From the NCBI RefSeq assembly GCF_014638095.1, contig NZ_BMFH01000001.1, forward strand, positions 1,621,227 to 1,685,226: DNA of 64,000 nt, in the 5' to 3' direction. Made by a program: the position numbers and the translations under genes. Below the pieces are notes generated by a model. The model saw only the letters and a list, made by a program, of their open reading frames with translations. It made no database searches and had not been told where the DNA came from. Positions 35,549 to 44,433 of the stretch are shown one piece after another; the first letter of the stretch is position 1, and each line of letters opens with the position of its first letter. Source of the stretch: Muriicola marianensis. GTDB taxonomy: Bacteria; Bacteroidota; Bacteroidia; Flavobacteriales; Flavobacteriaceae.

Positions 35549-36670
35549 TCAAGGCTCCACGAAGTAGGTAGGCACAAAAGAGAGGGGTATCCGGTCTAGT
35601 AATTGCCCTGTTTTGGAGATCACGAGGACACCCCCATTAAGATCATTCTGGAAATCGGCATTGGCATATCCCACAAGGAAAACCTCTGCATCGTCATAGT
35701 AGCGAATAGCTGTCAGATCTATATTGGAACCGGTGTCGGATTCTACCTGTTGAACGATCCCGAGGATATCGATCTCCACATTGGTATTCGTCCCGAAATC
35801 AAAGTAGGCCGGCCCGAAGGGAACTTCTGAGGGCTGGGCCAAGTTGTTGGTGTAGTAGAGGGTAGATCCAAAAACAGTGCCCTGCAGAGGCCCGGGGGGA
35901 AGGAATACGTCCAATGTAAAAGGAATTTCTGAGAGTTGGTCAAGCATCTCTATATCGTATACCTGGTAGGTAAAAATGGAATTCCCCAGTCCTACAAGGA
36001 TACCAATGTTCCCAACGTCATCGATCAGGATATTGGGTATCCCCTGGCCAAAGTCGAGCGTTAACAAGAGCGTCCGGCTCTCCGAATCAAAGATCCCGAT
36101 CTTGTAGCTGCCTGCCTCATCCCGGTAAGTGAACATCAGCCTTTGGCGGTAATACAGGGGGGCATAAGCCTGCTGTATATTCAGGGCGATGGGCAGGTCT
36201 GTAAAACTGCCATCGGAAGGGTCCAGGGTCCTTATCTCAAAATCCCGACTCCCTTTGGGACTGTAGTTCCCCAGGAAAATAAGGTCCTCAGAATTGGCAC
36301 CCCAGGTGATGGACCGTTCGTCCGTCACCGTATAAAAATCCGGATAGGCCACCGATTGTCCTGTAAAAGTATTGACCTGTACCAGGGAAAAACTCCCGGA
36401 AGAAAAGCTGTAAAAGGAGACGACATCCTCCACCTGTCTAAGAGTGAGGTACAGGGGGTCCACCCCCAGGCTTTGGGTCAGGTTGGTCTCCGTCCCAGAA
36501 CCGGCAATCCGGTCATAGGAAAACCGGTATACATTGTCTGTGTTTTCCCCGATCAGCCTGAAATCGGGAAGGACAACCTCTTCTTCTTCCATGACCGACG
36601 CATTGTCCTTTGAGCAGGACCCTATCGTCAGAAGGAGGAGGCAACATCCCAGAAATAGAGAAGAGCGCAT
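35549..36670 (-). CDS. Lipoprotein of unknown function
   Basis: A 373-residue lipoprotein: signal peptide with lipobox LTIGSC, lipidated at Cys19, followed by SKDN. The acidic residues after the cysteine (MEEEEVVLPD) are common in Bacteroidota surface lipoproteins. The body is all-beta, with repeated DDVGNIGILVGLGNS- and DPSDGSFTDLP-like phrases that suggest a propeller, but no named domain is recognised. It is monocistronic between ogt and the divergent exonuclease; a small GC hairpin at 35523-35538 followed by four Ts on its strand is a weak terminator. Confidence 0.7.
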   Translation of the reverse strand: MRSSLFLGCCLLLLTIGSCSKDNASVMEEEEVVLPDFRLIGENTDNVYRFSYDRIAGSGTETNLTQSLGVDPLYLTLRQVEDVVSFYSFSSGSFSLVQVNTFTGQSVAYPDFYTVTDERSITWGANSEDLIFLGNYSPKGSRDFEIRTLDPSDGSFTDLPIALNIQQAYAPLYYRQRLMFTYRDEAGSYKIGIFDSESRTLLLTLDFGQGIPNILIDDVGNIGILVGLGNSIFTYQVYDIEMLDQLSEIPFTLDVFLPPGPLQGTVFGSTLYYTNNLAQPSEVPFGPAYFDFGTNTNVEIDILGIVQQVESDTGSNIDLTAIRYYDDAEVFLVGYANADFQNDLNGGVLVISKTGQLLDRIPLSFVPTYFVEP

Positions 36671-36838
36671 GCAATTTTTTCTTAAAAATACACATTCTTA
36701 AAAACTGGGGCGTTTCTGAAGGGAAGATTCGGTGAAATGACCTCTCTTTGTATAGTGTCGGGCAATCGGAATTACATTTCTTACTATCTTGAATATCTCG
36801 TAGATCATCTATGTTTAAATTCTTGAAAACATCGGATC

Positions 36839-37552
36839 ATGTTGAACAAAGTATCCCTTGAAGACATCCTCTTCCTCGATATAGAGACGGTACCGGAGAG
36901 CGCCTCTTTCACCGAGCTGGACGAGGTGAGGCAAGCCCTCTGGGACCAGAAATCCCAATACAAACGGGGTGAAGGGATCTCCGCAGAGGAGTATTACGAA
37001 AATGCGGGGATTTGGGCCGAATTCGGCAAGATCATCTGCATTTCGGTGGGCTACTTCCACTTTAAAGGAAGCCGGAGGCAATTCCGGGTCACCACTTTTC
37101 ACGGGGAGGAGAAAAAACTCCTGCAGGAATTCCGCAACCTGCTCACCACCCATTTCAGGCCTCAAAAATTCCTGCTCTGTGCGCATAACGGGAAGGAATT
37201 CGACTTTCCCTATATCGCCCGCAGGATGATCGTACACCACATTCCCCTGCCCGATAAGCTCAATCTCTTTGGGAAAAAACCCTGGGAAGTCCCCCACCTG
37301 GACACTATGGAACTCTGGAAATTCGGGGATTACAAGCACTACACCTCCTTAAAATTGCTGACCCATGTGCTGGGTATCCCCTCCCCCAAGGAAGACATAG
37401 ACGGGAGCATGGTACGACAGGTATATTACGAAGACAACAACCTGGACCGCATCATCGAATACTGCGAACGAGATGTGATTACGGTGGCCCAGGTCATTCT
37501 CAGGCTTAAAAATGAACCCCTACTTGAGGAAGAGGAAGTGCTAAAAGTATAG
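36839..37552 (+). CDS. PolB-like 3'-5' exonuclease (DEDD family)
   Basis: A 237-residue DnaQ-fold nuclease of the PolB exonuclease-like group. The Exo I motif is LFLDIETVP (Asp14, Glu16), Exo II is CAHNGKEFDFPYIARR, and Exo III is IIEYCERDVITV with a DEDDy-type Tyr-x3-Asp. Such proteins degrade single-stranded DNA or RNA from the 3' end; the cellular role is unknown. It stands alone on the plus strand and is convergent with the endonuclease/phosphatase gene, one nucleotide apart. Confidence 0.88.
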   Translation: MLNKVSLEDILFLDIETVPESASFTELDEVRQALWDQKSQYKRGEGISAEEYYENAGIWAEFGKIICISVGYFHFKGSRRQFRVTTFHGEEKKLLQEFRNLLTTHFRPQKFLLCAHNGKEFDFPYIARRMIVHHIPLPDKLNLFGKKPWEVPHLDTMELWKFGDYKHYTSLKLLTHVLGIPSPKEDIDGSMVRQVYYEDNNLDRIIEYCERDVITVAQVILRLKNEPLLEEEEVLKV

Positions 37553-37553
37553 A

Positions 37554-38537
37554 TCACCCCACTTTTTTACTGTACCTCAACTGTACGTACACCGGAAAAT
37601 GGTCGCTGTGCCCGCCCAGGTATTTTTTTCCCACATAGGTCCGGAACGGGATGCCCCTGTACCTCCCGTGCCATTCTTTCAGGAGGTGATCGTCGAAGAT
37701 CCCGGCATGGGCAAAGCTGTGGTGGCCGGCAGAATGGTTAAAAAATGTCTTTGACAACAGGATCTGGTCAAAGAGGGACCAGCGGTTCCTGTAATTGGCA
37801 CTTCCGCTGTTAGCTGTATGTAGGCTCCCCATAGGATTGTGCAGGTCGGCCTCCGCTACCAGATGCATGATGCTCTTATCGGTGGGCCCGTCGTTGAAAT
37901 CTCCCATGATGATGTAGTTAGGAGATCGAATGTCCTTTTCGATCTTCTTCATTTCCTTCAAAATGGTATTGGCAGCTTCCAGCCGCTTGTAGGCCGTAAT
38001 GGTTTCCCCATCCCTGCGGGAGGGCCAGTGGTTCACAAAGACATGAAGGTCTTCCCCGTGCAGATCGCCCCGCACATAGAGGATGTCGCGGGTGGCATCC
38101 CGCTTTCCGTCCGTGTTGTCCACATATAGTGGGATCCTTTTGGAGGAGGTGACTGAGAAATGGGCCGGGTGGTAGAGCAGGGCCGTATCTATGCCCCTTT
38201 CATCCGGGGAATCGTAATGCACAAAGCGATACCCCTTTTTCCTCAGGGCCGGCATGCCCAGCAGGTCGTGGATCACCTTCTTGTTCTCCAGTTCAGCCAG
38301 GCCCACCAGGACAGGGGGGTGTGAACTGGTCTTTCCGCCAAGGCGGGAGATGGTTCGGGAGAGTTTCCTCAGCTTGTTGCGGTAGCGTTTGGGCGTCCAC
38401 TTCTTAAACCCTTTGGGGGTAAAATCATCGTCCAGCTTACGGGGATCATTCCGGGTATCAAAGAGGTTTTCCAGGTTGTAGAAGGCGATGGTGCAAACGT
38501 CTTCCTGTCGTTTTCCGGGAAAGAAGGTAAAAGCCAT
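37554..38537 (-). CDS. Endonuclease/exonuclease/phosphatase family protein
   Basis: A 327-residue member of the DNase I-like fold. Motifs in order are FYNLENLFDTRNDP, the metal-binding Glu in GLAELENKKV, VNHWPSRRDG, IMGDFNDGPTD and the C-terminal GGHSDHFPVYV with catalytic Asp-His. Substrates in the family include nucleic acids, phosphoinositides and sphingomyelin, and the sequence does not decide. No signal peptide is visible. It lies 61 nt downstream of the small membrane protein gene and may end the operon that starts at 40824. Confidence 0.87.
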   Translation of the reverse strand: MAFTFFPGKRQEDVCTIAFYNLENLFDTRNDPRKLDDDFTPKGFKKWTPKRYRNKLRKLSRTISRLGGKTSSHPPVLVGLAELENKKVIHDLLGMPALRKKGYRFVHYDSPDERGIDTALLYHPAHFSVTSSKRIPLYVDNTDGKRDATRDILYVRGDLHGEDLHVFVNHWPSRRDGETITAYKRLEAANTILKEMKKIEKDIRSPNYIIMGDFNDGPTDKSIMHLVAEADLHNPMGSLHTANSGSANYRNRWSLFDQILLSKTFFNHSAGHHSFAHAGIFDDHLLKEWHGRYRGIPFRTYVGKKYLGGHSDHFPVYVQLRYSKKVG

Positions 38538-38598
38538 ATCTCAGCGTTTGATTCCCAAAATACGAAATCAACTGTTGCAACCGGCCCTGGCTACTGGC

Positions 38599-38937
38599 TT
38601 AGGCAAACCGGTGGTAAAGCACCAGGACCACGCCCAGGAGGAAAAGGCTGGTAAAGATCAGTTTGTTGTGTTTGGCCAGCCACTCCGGGAGGAAGATGTC
38701 AAAATTATGCCTGTCGGAGTCGGAATATTTTCTGGCGAGGACGGTCAGGGGACAGAACATTTTAAACAGGAGCAGGACAAGTCCTTCCCCAACGATGATC
38801 CCCATCCCGATCCAGGTAAACGTCGTGATCCGACCCGTGATCCCGGAATACAGGATGTAAAAAATAACCCCGACAAACAGGGCCCAGATCAGGGTGTGCA
38901 GGATCTTGATCAGCAGGAGTTTTTGAGTATCCTTCAT
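38599..38937 (-). CDS. Small membrane protein of unknown function
   Basis: A 112-residue protein with three probable transmembrane segments (about 8-30, 38-60 and 92-110). Between TM2 and TM3 is a conserved-looking loop, KMFCPLTVLARKYSDSD followed by FDIFLPEWLAKHNK. The CPLT motif recalls small DUF2784-like membrane proteins, but I am not sure of the family. It starts 14 nt after the GNAT gene stop, so it is part of the 40824-37554 run. Confidence 0.7.
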   Translation of the reverse strand: MKDTQKLLLIKILHTLIWALFVGVIFYILYSGITGRITTFTWIGMGIIVGEGLVLLLFKMFCPLTVLARKYSDSDRHNFDIFLPEWLAKHNKLIFTSLFLLGVVLVLYHRFA

Positions 38938-38951
38938 AGCGGTGTTGTAAT

Positions 38952-39407
38952 TCAGGTGAGGTGCATTTTCATCCCCTCATGGGTGGCGGTAAAGCCCAGG
39001 GCCTCGTAAAAAGCAATGGCCTCCGGTCTTTTTTTGTCCGTGGTCAACTGGAGTACATGGGCCTTCCGCTCCCTGGCCCGATCGATGGCCCAGGTGAACA
39101 TCTTCCTGCCGATGCCTTCCCCCCTCTGGTCCTTCCGGATACGCACGGCTTCGATCTGGGCCCTGACCCCTCCCCGGTAGGTAAGGTATTGCAGGAAACT
39201 CAGCTGGAGGGTCCCGATGACCTCCCCTTCTTCGTTCTCCAGGACGATGAGTTCCTGGTTGGGATCCACATCTATGGCCTGAAAAGCCCGGACATAAGAT
39301 TCCGGCAAAGGCTCACGATAATCCTCCCGGGCCATCCCCAGGGGGTCATCGGCCAACATGGCCACAATGGCCGGAAGATCATCTTTTATCGCTTTTCTAA
39401 ACTTCAT
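38952..39407 (-). CDS. GNAT-family N-acetyltransferase
   Basis: A 151-residue acetyltransferase using acetyl-CoA. The start is set at 39407 (MKFRKAIKDDLPAIV), the usual family opening; the longer frame adds only a Lys-rich stretch overlapping the MBL gene. The acetyl-CoA pyrophosphate-binding motif A is VRIRKDQRGEGIGRKMFTWA, and motif B follows in AIAFYEALGFTATHEGMKM. The acceptor is unknown. It overlaps the end of the metallo-hydrolase gene by 11 nt and is followed after 14 nt by the small membrane protein. Confidence 0.88.
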   Translation of the reverse strand: MKFRKAIKDDLPAIVAMLADDPLGMAREDYREPLPESYVRAFQAIDVDPNQELIVLENEEGEVIGTLQLSFLQYLTYRGGVRAQIEAVRIRKDQRGEGIGRKMFTWAIDRARERKAHVLQLTTDKKRPEAIAFYEALGFTATHEGMKMHLT

Positions 39408-40242
39408 TTTTTTTCTTTTTAATCTCTCTTTCTTCAATATCCCGGATCACTGACCGGACCATATTCATTTTGGACAGGTGTTTCCCTGAGAGCCATTTTA
39501 CCATGCGGTTTTCCTTTAGGCCTAAGTTCTTAAAAATCTCTTTTTCCGAATAGCCTCTGGCATGCTGGGCGGCTACCTGCTCAAAAAAGGTAGACAAAAA
39601 ATCCAGCTTTTTCTGCAAGGCCTCCCTCCCCTCTGTCAGCTGGGGCTTATGGGAGCAGAAGAGGATGTTAAAATCCAGTTGCAGCACTTTTTTAATGGAC
39701 TCCATCTGCTGCCAGACCGACTCGTCCGGGAGGAAATACCCAATATAGGTGTTGACAAACAGATCCGCAGAGAACAGCCATTTTTTATCGGGTTCATACA
39801 GGGCCACCATGTCCGGGGCATGGCCCGGGATGGGGATCAGCTCAAAGGTATGCCCACTCGTTTTGATAACGCCCTCTACCGGCACCAGGGTGGCACAGGC
39901 CTCCCGCTTGCCCCACAGCCACTGTTGCACAAAACTGATCCGGGGAGGGTCCTTCATGATGCGGCAGGTCTCCGTGGAGGCATATGCCTCGCAACCATGC
40001 AGCTCCTGCAGGGCTTTGATATTCCCGCTGTGGTCTTCGTGGAAATGGGTGATAAACAACTGCTCTACCTCAAGGTTCTCATTTGCCTGTAAGATCCGCT
40101 TTTGTGCTTTCCGCTGGCCCGTATCTATCAGCAGGCCGTCCACAAAATACTGGTATACGAACAGGGTGGGCATGCCCGGAATTGAATAGCCAAACCGCAG
40201 CCCCAAAACCCCATCGTGTGTAAATGAATCCGTGACAACCAT
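39397..40242 (-). CDS. MBL-fold metallo-hydrolase
   Basis: A 281-residue metallo-beta-lactamase-fold protein. The zinc motif is THFHEDHSGN (His66, His68, Asp70, His71), with further ligands likely in PIPGHAPDM and the SADLFVN segment. The C-terminal third is helical (about 195-280) and resembles the winged-helix-like tail of LACTB2-type hydrolases; substrates range from thioesters to nucleic acids and none is indicated here. It starts 9 nt after the acetyltransferase gene and overlaps the GNAT gene by 11 nt, so all three are co-transcribed. Confidence 0.88.
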   Translation of the reverse strand: MVVTDSFTHDGVLGLRFGYSIPGMPTLFVYQYFVDGLLIDTGQRKAQKRILQANENLEVEQLFITHFHEDHSGNIKALQELHGCEAYASTETCRIMKDPPRISFVQQWLWGKREACATLVPVEGVIKTSGHTFELIPIPGHAPDMVALYEPDKKWLFSADLFVNTYIGYFLPDESVWQQMESIKKVLQLDFNILFCSHKPQLTEGREALQKKLDFLSTFFEQVAAQHARGYSEKEIFKNLGLKENRMVKWLSGKHLSKMNMVRSVIRDIEEREIKKKKNEV

Positions 40243-40251
40243 TGAATTCTT

Positions 40252-40824
40252 CTAAAGTTTCCGCACCACCTGACACGGATTCCCGTAGGCTAAAACATTA
40301 TCAGGGATGTCTTTGGTGACCACACTCCCCGCCCCTATGGTGACATTGTCGCCTATTGTGACCCCAGGAAAAATGACCGTATTCCCCCCTATCCAGACAT
40401 TGTCCCCTATACTCACGGGTCTGGTAGAAGTGAGGTAGCGGGTGTCCGTCCCCTTGCCGATAATGCGGTCCGAAGCATTCAACGGGTGGGAGGCCGTATA
40501 GATCTGTACATAGGGGGCTATCAGGCCATTCTTCCCAATGCTGATCTTGTTATTGTCCAGAAAAATGCAGTTGGTATTCACAAAGGTGTTGTCCCCGATG
40601 GAGATATGCTCCCCGTAATCGCAGAAAAAGGGGGCTTCTATCCAGACCCCCGAACCCTTTTGTTGAAATAGCTCGCCCAAGATACGGTTTCGCTCGGCGA
40701 GATTTTCTGAATCCAGGGTGTTGTACTGCTGCAACAGCTTCCGCGCCCGGTGGTAGGCCCGGAGCAATTCGGGATCCCGGGAATCATAGGCCTGCCCGGC
40801 CAGCATTTTTTGTTTTTCGGTCAT
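40252..40824 (-). CDS. Maltose/galactoside-type sugar O-acetyltransferase
   Basis: A 190-residue left-handed beta-helix acetyltransferase. The N-terminal helical domain (about 1-55, MLAGQAYDSRDPEL, RARKLLQQYN) is the Mac domain of maltose O-acetyltransferases. Hexapeptide repeats run from about 60 to the end (ISIGDNTF, ISIGKNGLI, VSIGDNVWIGGNTVI). The catalytic histidine lies in YTASHPLN. It acetylates a sugar hydroxyl with acetyl-CoA. First gene of a minus-strand run to 37554. Confidence 0.92.
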   Translation of the reverse strand: MTEKQKMLAGQAYDSRDPELLRAYHRARKLLQQYNTLDSENLAERNRILGELFQQKGSGVWIEAPFFCDYGEHISIGDNTFVNTNCIFLDNNKISIGKNGLIAPYVQIYTASHPLNASDRIIGKGTDTRYLTSTRPVSIGDNVWIGGNTVIFPGVTIGDNVTIGAGSVVTKDIPDNVLAYGNPCQVVRKL

Positions 40825-40833
40825 GATTTTGGC

Positions 40834-41571
40834 TCAGTTCTCACTTGCTCTGTATTTCTTATGTTCACTTTTGATATACTCCTCCCCAAATTCGCCATTT
40901 TCACTGACATGCCTCAGATGCTTACCACGTACCCTCCACAGGTATTTCTCAGTCCGGGAAGATTCTCCATAGATGTCATGGGTTTCCTGAGGTAAAAAGA
41001 TATTTACTTTGGAAACATAACCCCTGAAGGGTTGTAAATCGATATCGAGTCGGCCGTAACCAAATGAACTTATTTCTAAGCGGTCAATCAAATCGTCAGA
41101 AGATGAGTACCGTATCCTGCCCATTTTGTCTGTTCCCACGCTGCCAATTAAAGAATCCTTCGCATAAAGATTGACAAATGACCCATAGGATTCGATAGGC
41201 TGTCTTTCCTCGTCATAAAGCTCCAGGGATAAGGTCAGATAACTTCCCTCCTCCTTCGGTTTTTTGTTTCCTGGGCTCCCGCAATGTTCCTTTCTTTCAA
41301 TCTCAAACCAGGGTTTGGGCCGGCCATAAGGTTCATAATGTAATATCAGGGTATCTCTTTTATCCTCATAGTATCCTTTTTCAAAAAAGGACCCATGTGC
41401 AAGAAAGACGCTTGAAGACTTGATGAAACGTGATGAATCGAGAAGTTGAATCCTATGGGTGTGTATCCCACCTTCTTCGCAGAGTTCGTAATTGCCCTGT
41501 ACGCGCTGAGAGGCAGCCGAGACCGGTATTATTAATAATAGTAATACCCAATATTTCACCCGTTCCTGCAT
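40834..41571 (-). CDS. Exported protein of unknown function, 245 aa
   Basis: I do not recognise this protein. It begins with a signal peptide (YWVLLLLIIPVSAASQ, cleaved near residue 22). Two beta-rich parts follow; the second, from about residue 125 (PIESYGSFVNLYAKDSLIGSVGTDKMGRIRY), reads like a carboxypeptidase-regulatory or SusC-plug-like beta-sandwich. The C-terminus is basic (EKYLWRVRGKHLR, SEHKKYRA). It ends 9 nt before the sugar acetyltransferase gene, so it may head that transcript. Base composition is slightly lower in GC than the flank toward 40 kb. Confidence 0.65.
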   Translation of the reverse strand: MQERVKYWVLLLLIIPVSAASQRVQGNYELCEEGGIHTHRIQLLDSSRFIKSSSVFLAHGSFFEKGYYEDKRDTLILHYEPYGRPKPWFEIERKEHCGSPGNKKPKEEGSYLTLSLELYDEERQPIESYGSFVNLYAKDSLIGSVGTDKMGRIRYSSSDDLIDRLEISSFGYGRLDIDLQPFRGYVSKVNIFLPQETHDIYGESSRTEKYLWRVRGKHLRHVSENGEFGEEYIKSEHKKYRASEN

Positions 41572-41721
41572 GTTTATTTCCGCGGCATATGGTTCCGGCT
41601 TTGGATATTTGTATGGATAATTCTTGGACCTAGCAAGTAACTTCTAACAGACATTTGCGCGATCTTTTCATGAGAAAACCGGGATAAGGGCTTACCAATA
41701 GCCAATATTCTGTTTTCATAA

Positions 41722-42531
41722 CTACTTATGGGAGTCTATTTCTTCCTTAACCATATTCAATATTTCTAAGGACCTCTGTTTCAGACTTTCATTTCCAGAC
41801 TTTTGTAAAGAAGCCAACGTATTTCTATAAGCAACCTTGTTAATAAGTCTAAGCTTGTTAGTGGGTTCGTTCAGTATTTGAATTATTGTATTCTTTAGTT
41901 CCTCATCATCCACTATTTTGTTTTGGAATGGATAAAAATCATTGAATTTTTCCACCATCCTTTTGGAGTTTCCGTAGGATGCAAAACCTCCATAATCAAT
42001 AAATGTATGAGTAGTTAAATTGTCAACAAGATTGGTATTATTGATGTTTGTGTTCATCGCAAATAATTCAATTTGTTGGTTATAGGTTATTAGCTCATCT
42101 TTCAAATTTATATTTTGGATTATATTGATTTGATTAGAATTAAGCATTTGAGAAAGGGTCGTATTCGCATTGGTAAACGTCCATCGCGTTGAGAGATCAT
42201 TCAACTTTGGAAGGATACTGTCCATGTCATAAAAGCCATTATTTGATTCATAATGTTTAATGACTTCATTGGCATGGTTGATTATAATACTTTCGTAATC
42301 AATATAGACGTCCAGCATATTTATTTGAGCAGTCAGATCATCCCTTAAATTCATAAGGTATGTAATCTCTTGATCACGAAGTTTTTGATTCTCATTCCAG
42401 TTATTGATCCCCAGGGCGATCAGAATCCCGATCACCACCAGGAATATCTCGCCTATGGCATAGAGCAGATACCTGCTGATCTTATTCTCGGTCATGAGTT
42501 TTCGTCTGATCTTTCTTAAAAAGGTGATCAT
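41722..42531 (-). CDS. DUF6090 membrane protein A (chimeric, AT-rich body)
   Basis: A 269-residue DUF6090 protein: a short basic N-terminus (MITFLRKIRRKLMTENK), one transmembrane segment at about 20-42 (RYLLYAIGEIFLVVIGILI) ending in GINNWNE, then a long, probably helical, extracytoplasmic region. Function of the family is unknown. Residues 18-46 are encoded by 88 nt that are 93 % identical to the neighbouring paralogue and 50 % GC, while hand counts in the body give 18/60 and 13/60 GC at 42001-42060 and 42061-42120. The gene is thus a likely chimera of a local anchor and a foreign or fast-evolving body. It overlaps paralogue B by 4 nt. Confidence 0.85.
   Translation of the reverse strand: MITFLRKIRRKLMTENKISRYLLYAIGEIFLVVIGILIALGINNWNENQKLRDQEITYLMNLRDDLTAQINMLDVYIDYESIIINHANEVIKHYESNNGFYDMDSILPKLNDLSTRWTFTNANTTLSQMLNSNQINIIQNINLKDELITYNQQIELFAMNTNINNTNLVDNLTTHTFIDYGGFASYGNSKRMVEKFNDFYPFQNKIVDDEELKNTIIQILNEPTNKLRLINKVAYRNTLASLQKSGNESLKQRSLEILNMVKEEIDSHK
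42393..42480 (-). repeat. DUF6090 anchor module, copy A
   Basis: 88 nt with only 6 differences from 43151-43238, in the same codon register (residues 18-46 of each protein). It encodes the membrane anchor up to NNWNE. Sequence on both sides is diverged between the paralogues. Confidence 0.9.
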
Positions 42532-43289
42532 TTAGTTTCCAGGTGTTCAATTTCACTGTCGATTTGCGACATCAATCCTACAATCCTGCTCTTGAGCTGG
42601 GCGTATTGCCAATCCAACAGGATTTTGGTCCTGTTTCGCGTCGATCGTATATAATACAACATCTCCTTATCGGTCTTCAGGGCCTCAAAATTCAGTGGCT
42701 TCAGGCTTCCCGGGAAATCAGGCTGGGTGAGGTCGTAGTCGTAGGCCGACTCAAACCTTGTGGGAAAGACCTCGGCATAGCCCCTTTCCAGCTCATCCAC
42801 AAAATACCGTTCATTTACCAGGAAGAAATTGTACTGGGAATCGTAAACGCCTATGATGGCATCCCGCAATTCTTTGTTGGAGATGGTGGTGATGCCTTTG
42901 GATTTCAGGGTCTCAAACGCACTAGTGGAATACCGGAAAAAGGTGGGGGTCATAAAGTCGGAGAAATTGCGGGAGATCTTCTCAAGGTCGTAATCTATAT
43001 CATTTTCCAGGGCAAGCAGGATGGTATCCGAGGCCGCCAGCCCCCGTTTATGCCATCTCACATTCCCCTCCAGGTCCTGGAGGTCTTTTTGCAAACCGTC
43101 CTTAAAAGAATAGAGCAATTGCAGTTCAAAGGTCTGTTCCTTTCGTTTCTCATTCCAGTTATTGATCCCCAAAGCGATCAGGATCCCGATCACCACCAGG
43201 AATATCTCTCCTATGGCATAGAGCAGGTACCTGCTGAATTTGCTTTCAGCCAGCAGTTTTAGGCGTAATTTTCTGAAGAGTGCGAGCAT
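42528..43289 (-). CDS. DUF6090 membrane protein B
   Basis: A 253-residue paralogue of the following gene. It has a basic N-terminus (MLALFRKLRLKLLAESK), a transmembrane anchor at about 20-42 and a helical body with normal GC (26/60 at 42601-42660). Beyond residue 46 it shares little sequence with paralogue A although lengths are close. Role unknown; the architecture suggests an inner-membrane protein with an outward-facing variable domain. It overlaps A by ATGA (42528-42531), so both are translated together. It starts 30 nt after the amidohydrolase stop. Confidence 0.85.
   Translation of the reverse strand: MLALFRKLRLKLLAESKFSRYLLYAIGEIFLVVIGILIALGINNWNEKRKEQTFELQLLYSFKDGLQKDLQDLEGNVRWHKRGLAASDTILLALENDIDYDLEKISRNFSDFMTPTFFRYSTSAFETLKSKGITTISNKELRDAIIGVYDSQYNFFLVNERYFVDELERGYAEVFPTRFESAYDYDLTQPDFPGSLKPLNFEALKTDKEMLYYIRSTRNRTKILLDWQYAQLKSRIVGLMSQIDSEIEHLETK
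43151..43238 (-). repeat. DUF6090 anchor module, copy B
   Basis: Partner of 42393-42480 (82 of 88 positions identical). Same register within its gene. Confidence 0.9.
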
Positions 43290-43319
43290 ACATCAGTATT
43301 CACGAGTGACATTTAACCC

Positions 43320-44279
43320 CTAACGACTTTTGTGTTTTTGGATCTCTTCCTCTGTTAGCCTGAGGAATCGGGCTGCATTGTCGTAGAAGATGGCCGACTT
43401 CTGCTCCAGGGTTAGGAAGCCTGCGTTATTGACAGATTCAATGCCTGTACTGATTACCTGGGGCCATGCCATCTGGTCGGTGCCGTACATGATGCGGTCA
43501 CCAAATCCCGCATCAATTAATGTTCTTAAGTATTTATTGAACTCTTCCTGAGGTAAGATCCAATTCACCACAGCGATGTCTACATACACGTTGGGATGGG
43601 CGTACATCAGAGCCTTCACATCTTCTACGTAAGGCCATCCCCCATGCATAATGTAGAGTCGAAGATTGGGGAAGGCCACCAGGACGTCTTCCAGTTGCTG
43701 GGGATTGGCGTTGTAGGTGCGCATAGCACCCAGCATTTCGGGCATCAGGTGAATGCCATAGTTAGGTCCTCCGGGAAAAATGTGGAATCCCACGGGTATG
43801 TCCAGCTCCTCGGCCAGGGCAAAGTAGGGGATCTGAGAAGGATCATCGGCCAGTACCCCACCGTAAAATGGAGCCATCTCCGCCATCACCTGAAGGTGGC
43901 CTTCCTCGAACTGTTTTCTCAGGGATTCTACGTCCCGGTTGGCCGCCCCAATCAGGATTTCTCCGGAAAAGTCTTCCCCCCAGGATTGGCCATTGGTGAC
44001 CACAGCCATAACAATCTTGTGCGTTTGAAAGGCTTCCAGTGTTTTATCCTTCTGTTCGGCAGCAGACTTAACCCCTTCGTACACTTCGCCCCTCAGGGTT
44101 TCGGGATGTTCAAACCCTATCAGGGGATTTCCATCTGCAAAGGCATGTATATGCATGTCAATGATGGGTCCGCTGTAAGTAGTGGTTGGTTTATCCGCTG
44201 GATTAATCTTATTTTCTTTTGGCGTTGTATTGCATGACAGCAGCAATAGGACCACCAGGAAGAGAGTGAATTTTTTCAT
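43320..44279 (-). CDS. Amidohydrolase-family lipoprotein
   Basis: A 319-residue lipoprotein of the amidohydrolase-2 (TIM-barrel) group. The start is set at 44279 because MKKFTLFLVVLLLLSC is a lipoprotein signal with lipidated Cys16; the 33 residues in frame upstream are not coding-like. The metal motif is IDMHIHAFADG, later histidines lie in PVGFHIFPGG and LYIMHGGWPYVED, and the probable catalytic Asp is in YGTDQMAWPQ. This resembles hydrolases or decarboxylases of small carboxylated substrates; the substrate is unknown. It lies between the DUF6090 pair and an orphan DUF6090 start, all on the minus strand. Confidence 0.85.
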   Translation of the reverse strand: MKKFTLFLVVLLLLSCNTTPKENKINPADKPTTTYSGPIIDMHIHAFADGNPLIGFEHPETLRGEVYEGVKSAAEQKDKTLEAFQTHKIVMAVVTNGQSWGEDFSGEILIGAANRDVESLRKQFEEGHLQVMAEMAPFYGGVLADDPSQIPYFALAEELDIPVGFHIFPGGPNYGIHLMPEMLGAMRTYNANPQQLEDVLVAFPNLRLYIMHGGWPYVEDVKALMYAHPNVYVDIAVVNWILPQEEFNKYLRTLIDAGFGDRIMYGTDQMAWPQVISTGIESVNNAGFLTLEQKSAIFYDNAARFLRLTEEEIQKHKSR

Positions 44280-44433
44280 TTTGAAGGTTTGGTTGTCAGG
44301 TATGTGCTCCCTAAGATAGGAAATAAGATGAGATGTGGGTCTGGAAGGATTAAGGTCATCTTTGCATGCCCTCAACAATCAAATCATTATCGATGGTATC
44401 ATAATAAATATTGAGCGGACTTACCATATGCTT

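Noticed and set aside
41640-42400. Possible prophage or IS insertion because of low GC
   Set aside because: No transposase, integrase, terminal repeats or target duplication; only one gene body is AT-rich.
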